From Candidatus Gastranaerophilales bacterium (GTDB taxonomy: Bacteria > Cyanobacteriota > Vampirovibrionia > Gastranaerophilales > Gastranaerophilaceae): a DNA stretch of 9,382 bases. The notes beneath the pieces are model-generated. The model made no database searches. It saw nothing but the letters and a program-made list of their open reading frames with translations, and was not told the origin of the DNA. The position numbers and the translations under genes were made by a program. The stretch is from positions 1-9,382 of the forward strand of contig CANQZO010000067.1 in assembly GCA_947628355.1 (NCBI GenBank), written 5' to 3'. Positions 1-6,306 of this stretch are shown one piece after another (within the stretch, counting starts at the first letter, position 1; each line of letters opens with the position of its first letter).

Positions 1-640
1 TAACGTATGATTTTCCGCCTTGATGTCTATATACACTGCGCCATTTTTTGCCCGTAGCAAATCCGCCGCCGCCTCTGCCTCTTAAGCCTGAATCTTCGAT
101 TTCTTTTATTACATACTCTTGGTCGTTTATTTCAAGGACTTTTGATAGAGCGCTATATGCGCCTGCTGCTATTGCTTCATCCAAACTTTCGGGGTTTATA
201 ATTCCGCAGTTTTTCATTGCTGTTCTTGTCTGCTTTGCATAGAAATTCATTTCTTCGTTATTTACGATTTTTTTGTTTAATGCAGGGTCTACATATAACA
301 AACGCTCAACTATGGTATCATTTTTTAATGAGTCATAAATTTCCGCGACATCTTCTTTTTTTACGTGGACGTATGTTAATTTTTTGTCGGGAACAACAAC
401 TAAACAGCCTTGTTCGCAAAAACCTATACAGCCTGTAGGTATAACGCTCATTTTTACTTCGTTTGTTAATACGTCAGCGTCAGCACCTAATCTTTTAAAT
501 TCTTCTATAAGTTCAAGCGCTCCGTTTGCTATACAGCCAGTTGACGCGCATACAAGAATTCTTCTTCCCTGTTTTTTTATTAATTCTTGAGCTTTTGCCT
601 GCTCTTGTTTTATATCTACCGTTAATTTTACTTTTTCCAT
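1..640 (-). CDS. nuoF: NuoF/HydB-like NADH-binding flavoprotein subunit, 3' end beyond left edge
   Basis: An open frame of 213 codons runs from the ATG at 640 to the left edge without a stop, so the C-terminal part lies outside the window. Residues 25-110 look like the thioredoxin-like [2Fe-2S] domain found at the start of HydB/HndC-type subunits: CASTGC gives C31-x4-C36, and GCIGFC gives C71-x3-C75. The NuoF 51-kDa fold begins near residue 175, with the glycine-rich GLRGRGGGGF motif (185-194) and the following TGKKW, part of the FMN/NADH site. In this family the subunit oxidises or reduces NAD(H) through FMN and passes electrons through Fe-S clusters. The gene starts one base after the stop of the NuoE-like gene (TAATATG), so the two are surely one operon and probably translationally coupled. 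The N-terminal ferredoxin-like domain argues for a soluble bifurcating hydrogenase or formate dehydrogenase module (HydB/HndC) rather than respiratory complex I. The symbol marks the family only. Confidence 0.9.
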   Translation of the reverse strand, partial: MEKVKLTVDIKQEQAKAQELIKKQGRRILVCASTGCIANGALELIEEFKRLGADADVLTNEVKMSVIPTGCIGFCEQGCLVVVPDKKLTYVHVKKEDVAEIYDSLKNDTIVERLLYVDPALNKKIVNNEEMNFYAKQTRTAMKNCGIINPESLDEAIAAGAYSALSKVLEINDQEYVIKEIEDSGLRGRGGGGFATGKKWRSVYRHQGGKSYV

Positions 641-641
641 A

Positions 642-1133
642 TTACACGTTCTCTTTCAATATTGTGTCAATAACAATTTCAACCGCGTCAGGTGTCATTT
701 TCGGATATATTTTTCCGTTTATTACCATTGCGGGAGCTAAACTGCAAGCACCTAAACAGCTTACCGTTTCAAGTGAAAACATACCGTTTTCCGTTGTCAT
801 TTTTCCGTCTTTTAATTGTATTTTTCTTTTAACGGCTTCTAATACAGGCATTGAACCTCTAACGTGGCAGGCTGTTCCGTCGCACACTTTTATTTCATAC
901 TTACCTTTCGGTTCTAATGAAAACTGTGCGTAAAATGTTGCTACTCCGAATACCGTTGCAGGCGACAATCCCTCTACTTTTGAACCTATGTATGTCATTG
1001 CTTCTTCGGGCAGGTATTTATATATTTCCTGTACTTTTTGAAGCATAGCGATTAAATATGACTTTTCTCCGTCATAACTTTGGATTATTTCATCCAATTT
1101 CCCTTTATCTATTACGGGAGCTGATGTTGTCAT
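642..1133 (-). CDS. nuoE: NuoE/HydC-like [2Fe-2S] subunit (24-kDa thioredoxin-like ferredoxin)
   Basis: The product has 163 residues, the normal length for HydC/HndA/NuoE proteins. A helical N-terminal part (about 10-75, with the family-typical ATVFGVATFYAQF at 59-71) is followed by the thioredoxin-like ferredoxin domain. Its four cluster ligands are visible: CDGTAC (C84-x4-C89) and CLGAC (C126-x3-C130). The protein carries one [2Fe-2S] cluster and hands electrons to or from the flavoprotein subunit encoded directly downstream. I chose the ATG at 1131-1133 because AGGAG stands nine bases before it. The frame stays open to an upstream ATG at 1184, but that start would place the coding sequence across the -10 box and has no ribosome binding site. 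With only these two subunits in view, a bifurcating hydrogenase (HydABC), an NADP-reducing hydrogenase (Hnd) or an NAD-linked formate dehydrogenase are all possible partners. Confidence 0.93.
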   Translation of the reverse strand: MTTSAPVIDKGKLDEIIQSYDGEKSYLIAMLQKVQEIYKYLPEEAMTYIGSKVEGLSPATVFGVATFYAQFSLEPKGKYEIKVCDGTACHVRGSMPVLEAVKRKIQLKDGKMTTENGMFSLETVSCLGACSLAPAMVINGKIYPKMTPDAVEIVIDTILKENV

Positions 1134-1142
1134 TATCTCTCT

Positions 1143-1147
1143 CTCCT
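1143..1147 (-). promoter_or_regulatory. Ribosome binding site fixing the nuoE-like start
   Basis: On the minus strand the bases read AGGAG, followed by AGAGAGATA and then ATG at 1133. This is the only good Shine-Dalgarno match near the possible starts of this gene and decides for the 163-residue form over the 180-residue one. Confidence 0.8.
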
Positions 1148-1170
1148 GTTCACTAATATACTCGTTATAA

Positions 1171-1199
1171 ATTATACCATTCACATATTTTTTCTTTAA
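1171..1199 (-). promoter_or_regulatory. Promoter of the nuoE-nuoF-like operon, extended -10
   Basis: The minus strand shows a perfect TATAAT at 1176-1171 preceded by TGG, which makes a TGnTATAAT extended -10 element. Seventeen bases upstream is TTAAAG (1199-1194), a weak -35 sharing three positions with TTGACA. Transcription would start near 1164, giving a leader of about 30 bases that includes the AGGAG site. The promoter lies wholly in the 93-bp gap after the minus-strand TPR gene, so the redox operon can be expressed independently of it. Confidence 0.7.
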
Positions 1200-1209
1200 G
1201 TTTTACCCG

Positions 1210-1222
1210 TTACAAATTGTAA
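1210..1222. promoter_or_regulatory. 13-bp palindrome upstream of the nuoE-like promoter, possible operator
   Basis: TTACAAATTGTAA is a perfect inverted repeat of TTACAA around a single central base. It sits 10 bp upstream of the -35 box and 4 bp after the stop of the TPR gene. The position, near -46 to -58, would suit an activator or accessory repressor site. It does not match the usual Rex or FNR consensus that I would expect for an NADH or hydrogenase operon. In such AT-rich DNA a palindrome of this length can arise by chance. Confidence 0.3.
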
Positions 1223-1226
1223 ATTT

Positions 1227-2294
1227 TTATTTTTTGTTACTAAGCAATTTTTCCGCTTCTTTTTTCATGTTTAAAATTTTGTATGTGTCAGAGCAGTCTT
1301 TCTTGATTTCATAAGAATTTGGTGCTGTCTCAAGAGCCTTTTTTATGTATTTTACTGCTTCAGATTTATAGTATATCCGTCCTTTTGAATATGCTTGTGC
1401 GTATGCAAGTGCTATATTTGTGTATATTTTTGCATTATTAGGGTTTACGATTATTGCCCGTTCAAAATATTCGGGCGCTTTTTTCTCATCTGTTTTTAAG
1501 CATTGACTTCCTTTTAGTATATTTTGCATTGAATCATAAGGATATTCTTCATCAGATGACGACATTTCCGAATTAATCTGCATTTCATTCGGGTATTTTT
1601 CGTATTCTTTTTCTGATTTTATAAAATATTCTTTTGATTTGTTTTCGTCTTTTAAACTCTGTGCATATTTTTTATAGATTTCTCCCGAAAGCAAATAACT
1701 TTTATATTCACCTGCGCTTTCTATTTCCATTATTGCTTTTTCGTATTCACCGATGTTTTTATATATAACTGCTCTTAATTTGTTATATTTTCCTCCTTTT
1801 TTATCGGCGAGCTTTAATGCTTTTTCGTAGTATTCTTTTGATATTTCTTCATTGTCTGTTTGCTTGTATAGTAATCCCATTGCGGAATACAATTTTGCAA
1901 GTTCATATTCATCAGTATCTTTGTTATTTTCTTTTAATTTTTTTGCAAGATTGTAATAATCAAGTGTTACGTCGGTATTCTTGTAATAGTCCGAATTTAT
2001 ATATCCCATCATTGCATAAATATCCGATGATAATTCTTTATCGGGATGTTTTTCTTTTTCTATTATATTTAGCGCTTCATTGCAGTACTTTCTTGCGTTT
2101 TTATAGTCATTTAATTCAAATACGACCGTACACATATTATAGTAATTTTGTGCCGTTTTCTCCTCGTTTAAATTTTTATTGTATTCAATGTATGCCTTTT
2201 TATAGTCAGACTTTAATATATCTTCGTTTGTTCCCTGCGCATTTACTCTTAAAGTACACAATAAACATAAAATTATTAATATTATTTTTTTCAT
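1227..2294 (-). CDS. Exported TPR-repeat protein, 355 aa
   Basis: The first 19 residues form a Sec signal peptide: MKK, a hydrophobic run (IILIILCLLCTL), then VNA followed by QG, a type I signal peptidase site. There is no proper lipobox, because the cysteines in the hydrophobic run are preceded by leucine. The rest is helical and built of TPR-like repeats; clear ones lie near residues 49-82, 92-122, 134-165, 273-286 with 290-323, and 326-350, while 200-260 is degenerate and lysine/glutamate-rich. The mature part has four cysteines (C55, C71, C265, C334). The start is supported by AGAGGA seven bases before the ATG. TPR proteins are scaffolds for protein contacts, and no enzymatic domain is visible, so the specific role is unknown. 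It is divergent from the larger TPR gene at 2396, with which it shares the opening MKKIIL. It could be a periplasmic or envelope assembly factor. Confidence 0.85.
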   Translation of the reverse strand: MKKIILIILCLLCTLRVNAQGTNEDILKSDYKKAYIEYNKNLNEEKTAQNYYNMCTVVFELNDYKNARKYCNEALNIIEKEKHPDKELSSDIYAMMGYINSDYYKNTDVTLDYYNLAKKLKENNKDTDEYELAKLYSAMGLLYKQTDNEEISKEYYEKALKLADKKGGKYNKLRAVIYKNIGEYEKAIMEIESAGEYKSYLLSGEIYKKYAQSLKDENKSKEYFIKSEKEYEKYPNEMQINSEMSSSDEEYPYDSMQNILKGSQCLKTDEKKAPEYFERAIIVNPNNAKIYTNIALAYAQAYSKGRIYYKSEAVKYIKKALETAPNSYEIKKDCSDTYKILNMKKEAEKLLSNKK

Positions 2295-2318
2295 TTTTTT
2301 TCCTCTCTTTTTAATTTA

Positions 2319-2324
2319 ATCATA
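2319..2324 (-). promoter_or_regulatory. Possible -10 box of the minus-strand TPR gene
   Basis: The minus strand reads TATGAT, five of six positions matching TATAAT, about 25 bases before the ATG at 2294. No good -35 hexamer is present at the right distance, and AT-rich intergenic DNA offers other near matches (for example TATAGT near 2340), so this is a weak call. Confidence 0.3.
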
Positions 2325-2353
2325 AAAATATTCACATTTACTATATGATTATT

Positions 2354-2384
2354 CTTGTTATTGATATACAATTGTTTTAACAAG
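2354..2384. repeat. 7-bp inverted repeat overlapping the ribosome binding site of the large TPR gene
   Basis: CTTGTTA (2354-2360) is matched by TAACAAG (2378-2384) across a 17-base spacer that itself contains the palindrome ACAATTGT. The right arm ends within AAGGAG, the ribosome binding site of the large TPR gene. As DNA it could be an operator around the -10; as RNA it could form a hairpin that partly hides the ribosome site if transcription starts further upstream. Chance is also possible. Confidence 0.3.
2362..2372 (+). promoter_or_regulatory. Possible extended -10 of the plus-strand TPR-dus operon
   Basis: TGATATACAAT combines a TGn motif with TATACA or TACAAT as the -10 hexamer. Transcription would begin near 2378 and leave a very short leader holding the AAGGAG site. 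I could not see a matching -35 element. The box sits inside an inverted repeat (2354-2384). Confidence 0.3.
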
Positions 2385-2387
2385 GAG
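2382..2387 (+). promoter_or_regulatory. Ribosome binding site of the large TPR gene
   Basis: AAGGAG stands eight bases before the ATG at 2396, a strong match at a normal distance. It confirms the start that places a signal peptide at the N terminus. Confidence 0.75.
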
Positions 2388-2395
2388 CAGGATTT

Positions 2396-4522
2396 ATGAA
2401 AAAAATAATTTTGAGCTTAGTTTGTGTATTATTTATTTATAACTCGGCTGTTGCAGAGCCTACGGTATATGATGATAATTATGTTGAAAATCCCAATTAT
2501 GTTTTAGGTAATCAATATCTGGCAAATTCTCAATTTTCATCAGCTATTACGGAATTTAAAAAAGCCATAAGAACAAATCCTGCGGATAAGTCGGCGCTTA
2601 TCGGATTATCAAACGCTTATAATATGCGCGCTCAATATTATAATAATACGATAAAGGCTACAGATAATGCTATTTCGGATTTAAAATCGGCTATATTCTA
2701 TATTAAATATTTTTATACGGAAAATGATGCTTCGCTTAATCAGTCGGTAGCAGCAATGGAGAAAAACTTAGCACTTCTTGAAAGTGCTTCAAAACAGCCA
2801 GTTACATCTTCAGTCAGATTAAATAATGCAAAAACATTAAGAACAAAGGGTGAATTTGCAGCTGCGGGATATGATTATTACAAACTTTTGAATGATACAA
2901 CATATAAAGCTCAAGCAGCTTATGCGTTAGGCGACATTTATAAAATTTTAAATCAGCCTAAAAAGGCTTTAAGTATGTATAATACGGCACTTGCTTTTAA
3001 CCCGAATGACAGCGAGCTTCATCTTAAATTAGCAAGAACTTATGAACAGCTTAATGATTATACCGCTTCTTTAAAAGAATACACGGTTGCACTTGAAAGT
3101 TCGTCGGAAAGCGAGGATATTTTAGGCTCTCTTGAAAAAATCTGGCAGAAAAAAGTTGATGAAAATCCCAATGACGCTGAAAATCATGCTAATTTGGGTG
3201 TTATTTTGCAAAAGGAAAAGCGTTATATGGAGGCTCTGCAGGAATACAGATGTGCCGAAGTTCTTAATCCAAATGATATTAATACTAAAATCAATATAGG
3301 TACATTGTGCCAAGAACAGAAAAAATATGATACTGCAATTTCTGTTTATGACAGTATTCTTAAACTTCAGCCTCATAATGCTTCCGTTATGGTTTATAAA
3401 GCAGAATGTCTTGCAGAATTAAACAAAAATTCCGACGCTATTGATTTATACAAGACGGCACTTTCTCTTGAGCCGAATAATGCTTCAATAAAAGCTAAGA
3501 TGTTTGAATTGCTGAAAAAGACTATGAGCGCGGAACAGGTTATTGCGTATATTAAAGCTAATATGCCTGATTTCACAATGGATGCGGATTCTTATTATCA
3601 ATTTGCTTATGACCTGCATAAAGCTAATAAAATTGACGATGCAATTACTTATTACAATGAAACAATAAAACTAGACAATAAAAAAATTGACGCATATATC
3701 AATTTGTCACAGGCATACAGACAAAAGGAAAATTATTCCGAGGCTTTAAATGTTATTAAAAAAGCGCAGGCTATTGCACCTGAAAACAAACTTGTTAATG
3801 AACAATATGACATTGTAATTAAGGATTATACTGCAAATAATTTTACTTTAGCTTCTAATGCTTTTGAAAGCGGAGAATATGAAAAAGCTATTGCGGAGTA
3901 TAAAAAAATTACCCCTCCCACTGCTGATTCTTATACGGGAATTGCGGCAGCATATCAAGCGTTAAACAATAATACAGAGGCTGTTAATTATTATAAAAAA
4001 GCGTTGGAGTTAAGCCCTAATAGCTCTGATTTGCCATATTATATTGCTTCAATATACTTAAATATAAATGATTTAACTTCTGCTAAACAGTATGCAAAAA
4101 TGGCGGTTTCAAGGAATCAATCAAATAAACAGGCAAAAGATATTCTTACATATATTGAAGAAAAAGAAGCTGATGATATTATAACTAAAGCAATTTCTTT
4201 ATATGAAGGTAAAAAATACTCTGAAGCCGTTGAGCTTTTAACTAAAATAATTAATACAAATACAAATAATGCAAGTGCATATTATTACAGAGCTATGTGC
4301 TACGACGAACTTAAAAAATATGAAAATGCAATTAGTGACTATAAATCAACACTTAAATATTCTTCCGATATGAATATTGCTTATTATTCGCTCGGAGTTG
4401 ATTATGACGCACTTAAAAATTATAAGGCTGCCAAAGAAAATTACAAGAAATATATTGAATTAAACAGCGAAGATAATGACTATAAAAAGTATGCACAAAG
4501 CAGAATTGATGAGATTGAATAA
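2396..4522 (+). CDS. Exported multi-TPR protein, 708 aa
   Basis: Residues 1-20 are a Sec signal peptide (MKKIILSLVCVLF, ending AVA before EP). The mature protein is almost entirely TPR repeats of 34 residues with the consensus pattern of small residues at positions 8 and 20 and proline at 32. Well-formed units lie near 34-64, 173-206, 207-237, 263-293, 296-328, 329-362, 397-430, 431-464, 510-543, 544-577, 625-658 and 659-692, with weaker ones between (484-510, 591-624). No enzymatic or membrane domain follows. The mature part has four cysteines (C286, C305, C338, C635). Such all-TPR exported proteins act as protein-binding scaffolds in the periplasm or at the outer envelope; the partner here is unknown. 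Its stop codon overlaps the start of the dihydrouridine synthase by one base (TAATG), so the two are co-transcribed. Uneven repeat count is common in this kind of gene, and the exact boundaries are by eye. Confidence 0.9.
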   Translation: MKKIILSLVCVLFIYNSAVAEPTVYDDNYVENPNYVLGNQYLANSQFSSAITEFKKAIRTNPADKSALIGLSNAYNMRAQYYNNTIKATDNAISDLKSAIFYIKYFYTENDASLNQSVAAMEKNLALLESASKQPVTSSVRLNNAKTLRTKGEFAAAGYDYYKLLNDTTYKAQAAYALGDIYKILNQPKKALSMYNTALAFNPNDSELHLKLARTYEQLNDYTASLKEYTVALESSSESEDILGSLEKIWQKKVDENPNDAENHANLGVILQKEKRYMEALQEYRCAEVLNPNDINTKINIGTLCQEQKKYDTAISVYDSILKLQPHNASVMVYKAECLAELNKNSDAIDLYKTALSLEPNNASIKAKMFELLKKTMSAEQVIAYIKANMPDFTMDADSYYQFAYDLHKANKIDDAITYYNETIKLDNKKIDAYINLSQAYRQKENYSEALNVIKKAQAIAPENKLVNEQYDIVIKDYTANNFTLASNAFESGEYEKAIAEYKKITPPTADSYTGIAAAYQALNNNTEAVNYYKKALELSPNSSDLPYYIASIYLNINDLTSAKQYAKMAVSRNQSNKQAKDILTYIEEKEADDIITKAISLYEGKKYSEAVELLTKIINTNTNNASAYYYRAMCYDELKKYENAISDYKSTLKYSSDMNIAYYSLGVDYDALKNYKAAKENYKKYIELNSEDNDYKKYAQSRIDEIE

Positions 4523-5508
4523 TGCAAAAAACACTGCCTCACTGCATTAATATAGGTAATGTGAAAATAAACAGTTTGGTTTCGCTGTCTCCGCTTGCCG
4601 GAATTACTGATTTTGTTTTAAGAAAACTGATAAGAGAGTATTCTCAAGACTGTTTGCTTATGACGGAAATGATAAGCTCCGAGGCGCTTGTGCAAAAAAG
4701 CGAAGCAAATATTACATTTACAAATCATAAAGAATCACCCGTATCATTTCAAATTGAAGGGCATAAGCCCGAGCTTATGGCGCGCAGTGCTAAAATACTT
4801 GAAAATAAAGCCGATATAATAGATATTAATATGGGGTGTCCGATAAATAAAATCGTAAAAGGTCAAGACGGATGTTCTTTAATGAAAAACCCCGAACTTG
4901 CAAGAGATATTGTTATTGCGGTTAAAGAGGCGGTTGATGTTCCCGTTACTTGTAAGTTCCGTTTAGGCTGGTCGCAGGACAGTAAAAATTTTATTGAGTT
5001 TGCTCAAATTATGCAGGAAGCAGGTGCGTCTGCTGTTACCGTTCATGCCAGAACCCGCTCGCAGTTATACTCGGGCAGTGCCGATTGGAGTGAACTGGCT
5101 TTTTTGCGCGGAGAAATTGATATACCTTATTTTGCTAACGGAGATATTGTTTCACCCGAAACGGCATTAAAATGTCTTGAAATATCCAAAGCTGACGGAA
5201 TTGCAATAGGCAGAGCCGCTATGGGTGATTTATCGCTTTTATATCGTACGGATAAATATTTAAAAGAGGGAATACTAATACCTGAGCCGGATTTAAACGA
5301 AAAAATATCTATGATAAAAAGACATCTCGATGAGGAGATTGCTTTTAGGGGATGTGAAAACGGAATTAAATTTTTCCGTAAATTTTATCCTTGTTATATC
5401 AAAAATATTAGAGGCGGTGCTGATTACCGTCATCGATTGGTCACGGAATTAAACTATGATAATATTTTAAATATTTTGAAAGAAATATTGCATAATGGAC
5501 AAGAATAA
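4522..5508 (+). CDS. dusB: tRNA-dihydrouridine synthase (DusB/NifR3 family)
   Basis: The 328-residue product reduces specific uridines in tRNA to dihydrouridine using FMN and NAD(P)H. The TIM-barrel markers appear in order: SPLAGITD (23-30) at the FMN site, TEM (48-50), DINMGCP (101-107) with the catalytic cysteine C106, CKFRLGW (144-150) with the FMN-contacting lysine K145, VHARTR (174-179), NGD (206-208) and the phosphate-binding IGRAAMGD (229-236). The C-terminal region (about 255-325) fits the helical tRNA-binding domain. Length is normal for the family. The start overlaps the TPR stop by one base and has only a weak Shine-Dalgarno (GATGAG), which suggests translational coupling. Subfamily assignment to DusB rests on overall resemblance and the GCPINK-type active-site segment; the modified tRNA positions cannot be read from the sequence. 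Confidence 0.95.
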   Translation: MQKTLPHCINIGNVKINSLVSLSPLAGITDFVLRKLIREYSQDCLLMTEMISSEALVQKSEANITFTNHKESPVSFQIEGHKPELMARSAKILENKADIIDINMGCPINKIVKGQDGCSLMKNPELARDIVIAVKEAVDVPVTCKFRLGWSQDSKNFIEFAQIMQEAGASAVTVHARTRSQLYSGSADWSELAFLRGEIDIPYFANGDIVSPETALKCLEISKADGIAIGRAAMGDLSLLYRTDKYLKEGILIPEPDLNEKISMIKRHLDEEIAFRGCENGIKFFRKFYPCYIKNIRGGADYRHRLVTELNYDNILNILKEILHNGQE

Positions 5509-5773
5509 AAAATTTTATGTATATATAATTTTAACCGTAAATAACAAACTATACTGCGGTTATACGGATGACGTAGAACACCGTTATAAGCTCCATAAAG
5601 AAGGCAGAGGCGCAAAATTTACAAAAGCAAATAAACCCTTTAAATTAGTTTATGTGAAAGAATTTGACTCAAAAAATGATGCAATGAAAGAAGAATGCCG
5701 AATTAAAAAATTAACAAGAAAACAAAAGGAAGAATTGATTAATCTGCCTTGCGATGATTTATTTCCCTGTTAA
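5495..5773 (+). CDS. Small GIY-YIG domain protein (UPF0213/YhbQ-like)
   Basis: This 92-residue protein is a stand-alone GIY-YIG domain. Seen are YVYI (8-11) and YCGYT (20-24) in place of the two name-giving motifs, the catalytic arginine R30 in VEHR, histidine H34, the GAKFT segment (39-43) and a conserved glutamate near 66-67 in the MKEECRIKKL helix. Length and motif order fit UPF0213 proteins, whose members resemble the nuclease domain of UvrC but whose cellular role is poorly defined, possibly DNA damage processing. It overlaps the dus stop by 14 bases in another frame, so it depends on readthrough of the same message; its own ribosome site is weak. Its stop overlaps the stop of queH on the other strand. 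There is no DNA-binding extension, so a homing endonuclease is unlikely. Confidence 0.9.
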   Translation: MDKNKKFYVYIILTVNNKLYCGYTDDVEHRYKLHKEGRGAKFTKANKPFKLVYVKEFDSKNDAMKEECRIKKLTRKQKEELINLPCDDLFPC

Positions 5774-6306
5774 AACATACTAAATTCACACCCGCAATAG
5801 TTTTGGCGGTAAAAATTTTCTTCTTTTGCTATTTTCATTGTCTTTAAAAATCCGTCATTTTTTTTAAAGTCATAATCTAAAAAAGTTAATTCATATTTAT
5901 CCGCAAGTTCTTTAGCTACTTCAAATATTACCTGTGATTGTTTATGAGGGCTTACGGTAAGAGTCGTTGTAAAATATTTGTATTCAAGTTTAAATACTTT
6001 TAAAACAGTGTATAAAAGTCTGTATTCAAAACATCTTTTACATCTTTTACCGCGTTCGGGTTCATTTTCCAATCCTGCTATTGCATTATACCAGTCCTCT
6101 GCGCTTTGTTTTTCTACGATTAATTCAACTTTCTTTTTTTCAGCGTATTTTCTTAATTCTTCAAGCCGTCTTGTAAATTCTTCCGGCGGGAATATATTGG
6201 GGTTGAAAAAGTATAATACAGGTTCATATCCGTCTTGGCGTAGTAATTCTATGGGATATGCACTGCATACCGCGCAGCAGGCATGCAAAAGGACTTTTTT
6301 ATCCAT
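5770..6306 (-). CDS. queH: Epoxyqueuosine reductase QueH
   Basis: The 178-residue protein belongs to the DUF208/QueH family, which reduces epoxyqueuosine to queuosine in the wobble position of tRNA, the last step of the queuosine pathway, independently of cobalamin. All family motifs are present: LLHACCAVCS (6-15) with C10, C11 and C14; GKRCKRCFEYRL (86-97) with C89 and C92; TTTLTVSPHK (113-122); DFKKNDGF (146-153); and YRQNYCGCEFS (166-176) with C171 and C173. These cysteines supply the [4Fe-4S] cluster and nearby metal or disulfide sites in the family. The ATG at 6306 lies inside the end of the VKOR-DsbA gene, an eight-base overlap, with GGGA as a modest ribosome site. It is the last gene of the minus-strand operon visible here. 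No other queuosine gene is in the window, so the cell may make or salvage the precursor from elsewhere. Confidence 0.95.
   Translation of the reverse strand: MDKKVLLHACCAVCSAYPIELLRQDGYEPVLYFFNPNIFPPEEFTRRLEELRKYAEKKKVELIVEKQSAEDWYNAIAGLENEPERGKRCKRCFEYRLLYTVLKVFKLEYKYFTTTLTVSPHKQSQVIFEVAKELADKYELTFLDYDFKKNDGFLKTMKIAKEENFYRQNYCGCEFSMF

Noticed and set aside
48..933. Plus-strand open frames across the nuoE/nuoF-like genes
   Set aside because: They are antisense to well-supported Fe-S and flavin subunits, have no recognisable domain, and overlap one another.
1..1133. Respiratory complex I genes
   Set aside because: The N-terminal ferredoxin-like domain on the NuoF-like chain and the absence of other nuo genes in view favour a soluble bifurcating-type enzyme.
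1134..1184. Longer 180-residue form of the NuoE-like protein starting at 1184
   Set aside because: The extra 17 codons cross the perfect -10 box and lack a ribosome site, whereas AGGAG precedes the ATG at 1133 and the shorter form has the normal family length.
1134..1226. Rho-independent terminator after the small TPR gene
   Set aside because: The only inverted repeat, at 1210-1222, has a six-pair AT-rich stem with one-base centre and no T run after it on the minus strand.
2236..2294. Lipoprotein signal in the small TPR protein
   Set aside because: Cysteines occur in the hydrophobic run, but the residue before each is leucine, not the small residue a lipobox needs; VNA-QG gives a normal signal peptidase I site.
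1817..2314. 165-codon plus-strand frame across the small TPR gene
   Set aside because: It is antisense to a TPR protein with signal peptide and good ribosome site; its hydrophobic look comes from AT-rich lysine and glutamate codons read backwards.
5495..5773. GIY-YIG homing endonuclease or intron remnant
   Set aside because: The protein is a bare 92-residue domain with no DNA-binding part, is co-directional and overlapping with dus, and neither neighbour is interrupted.
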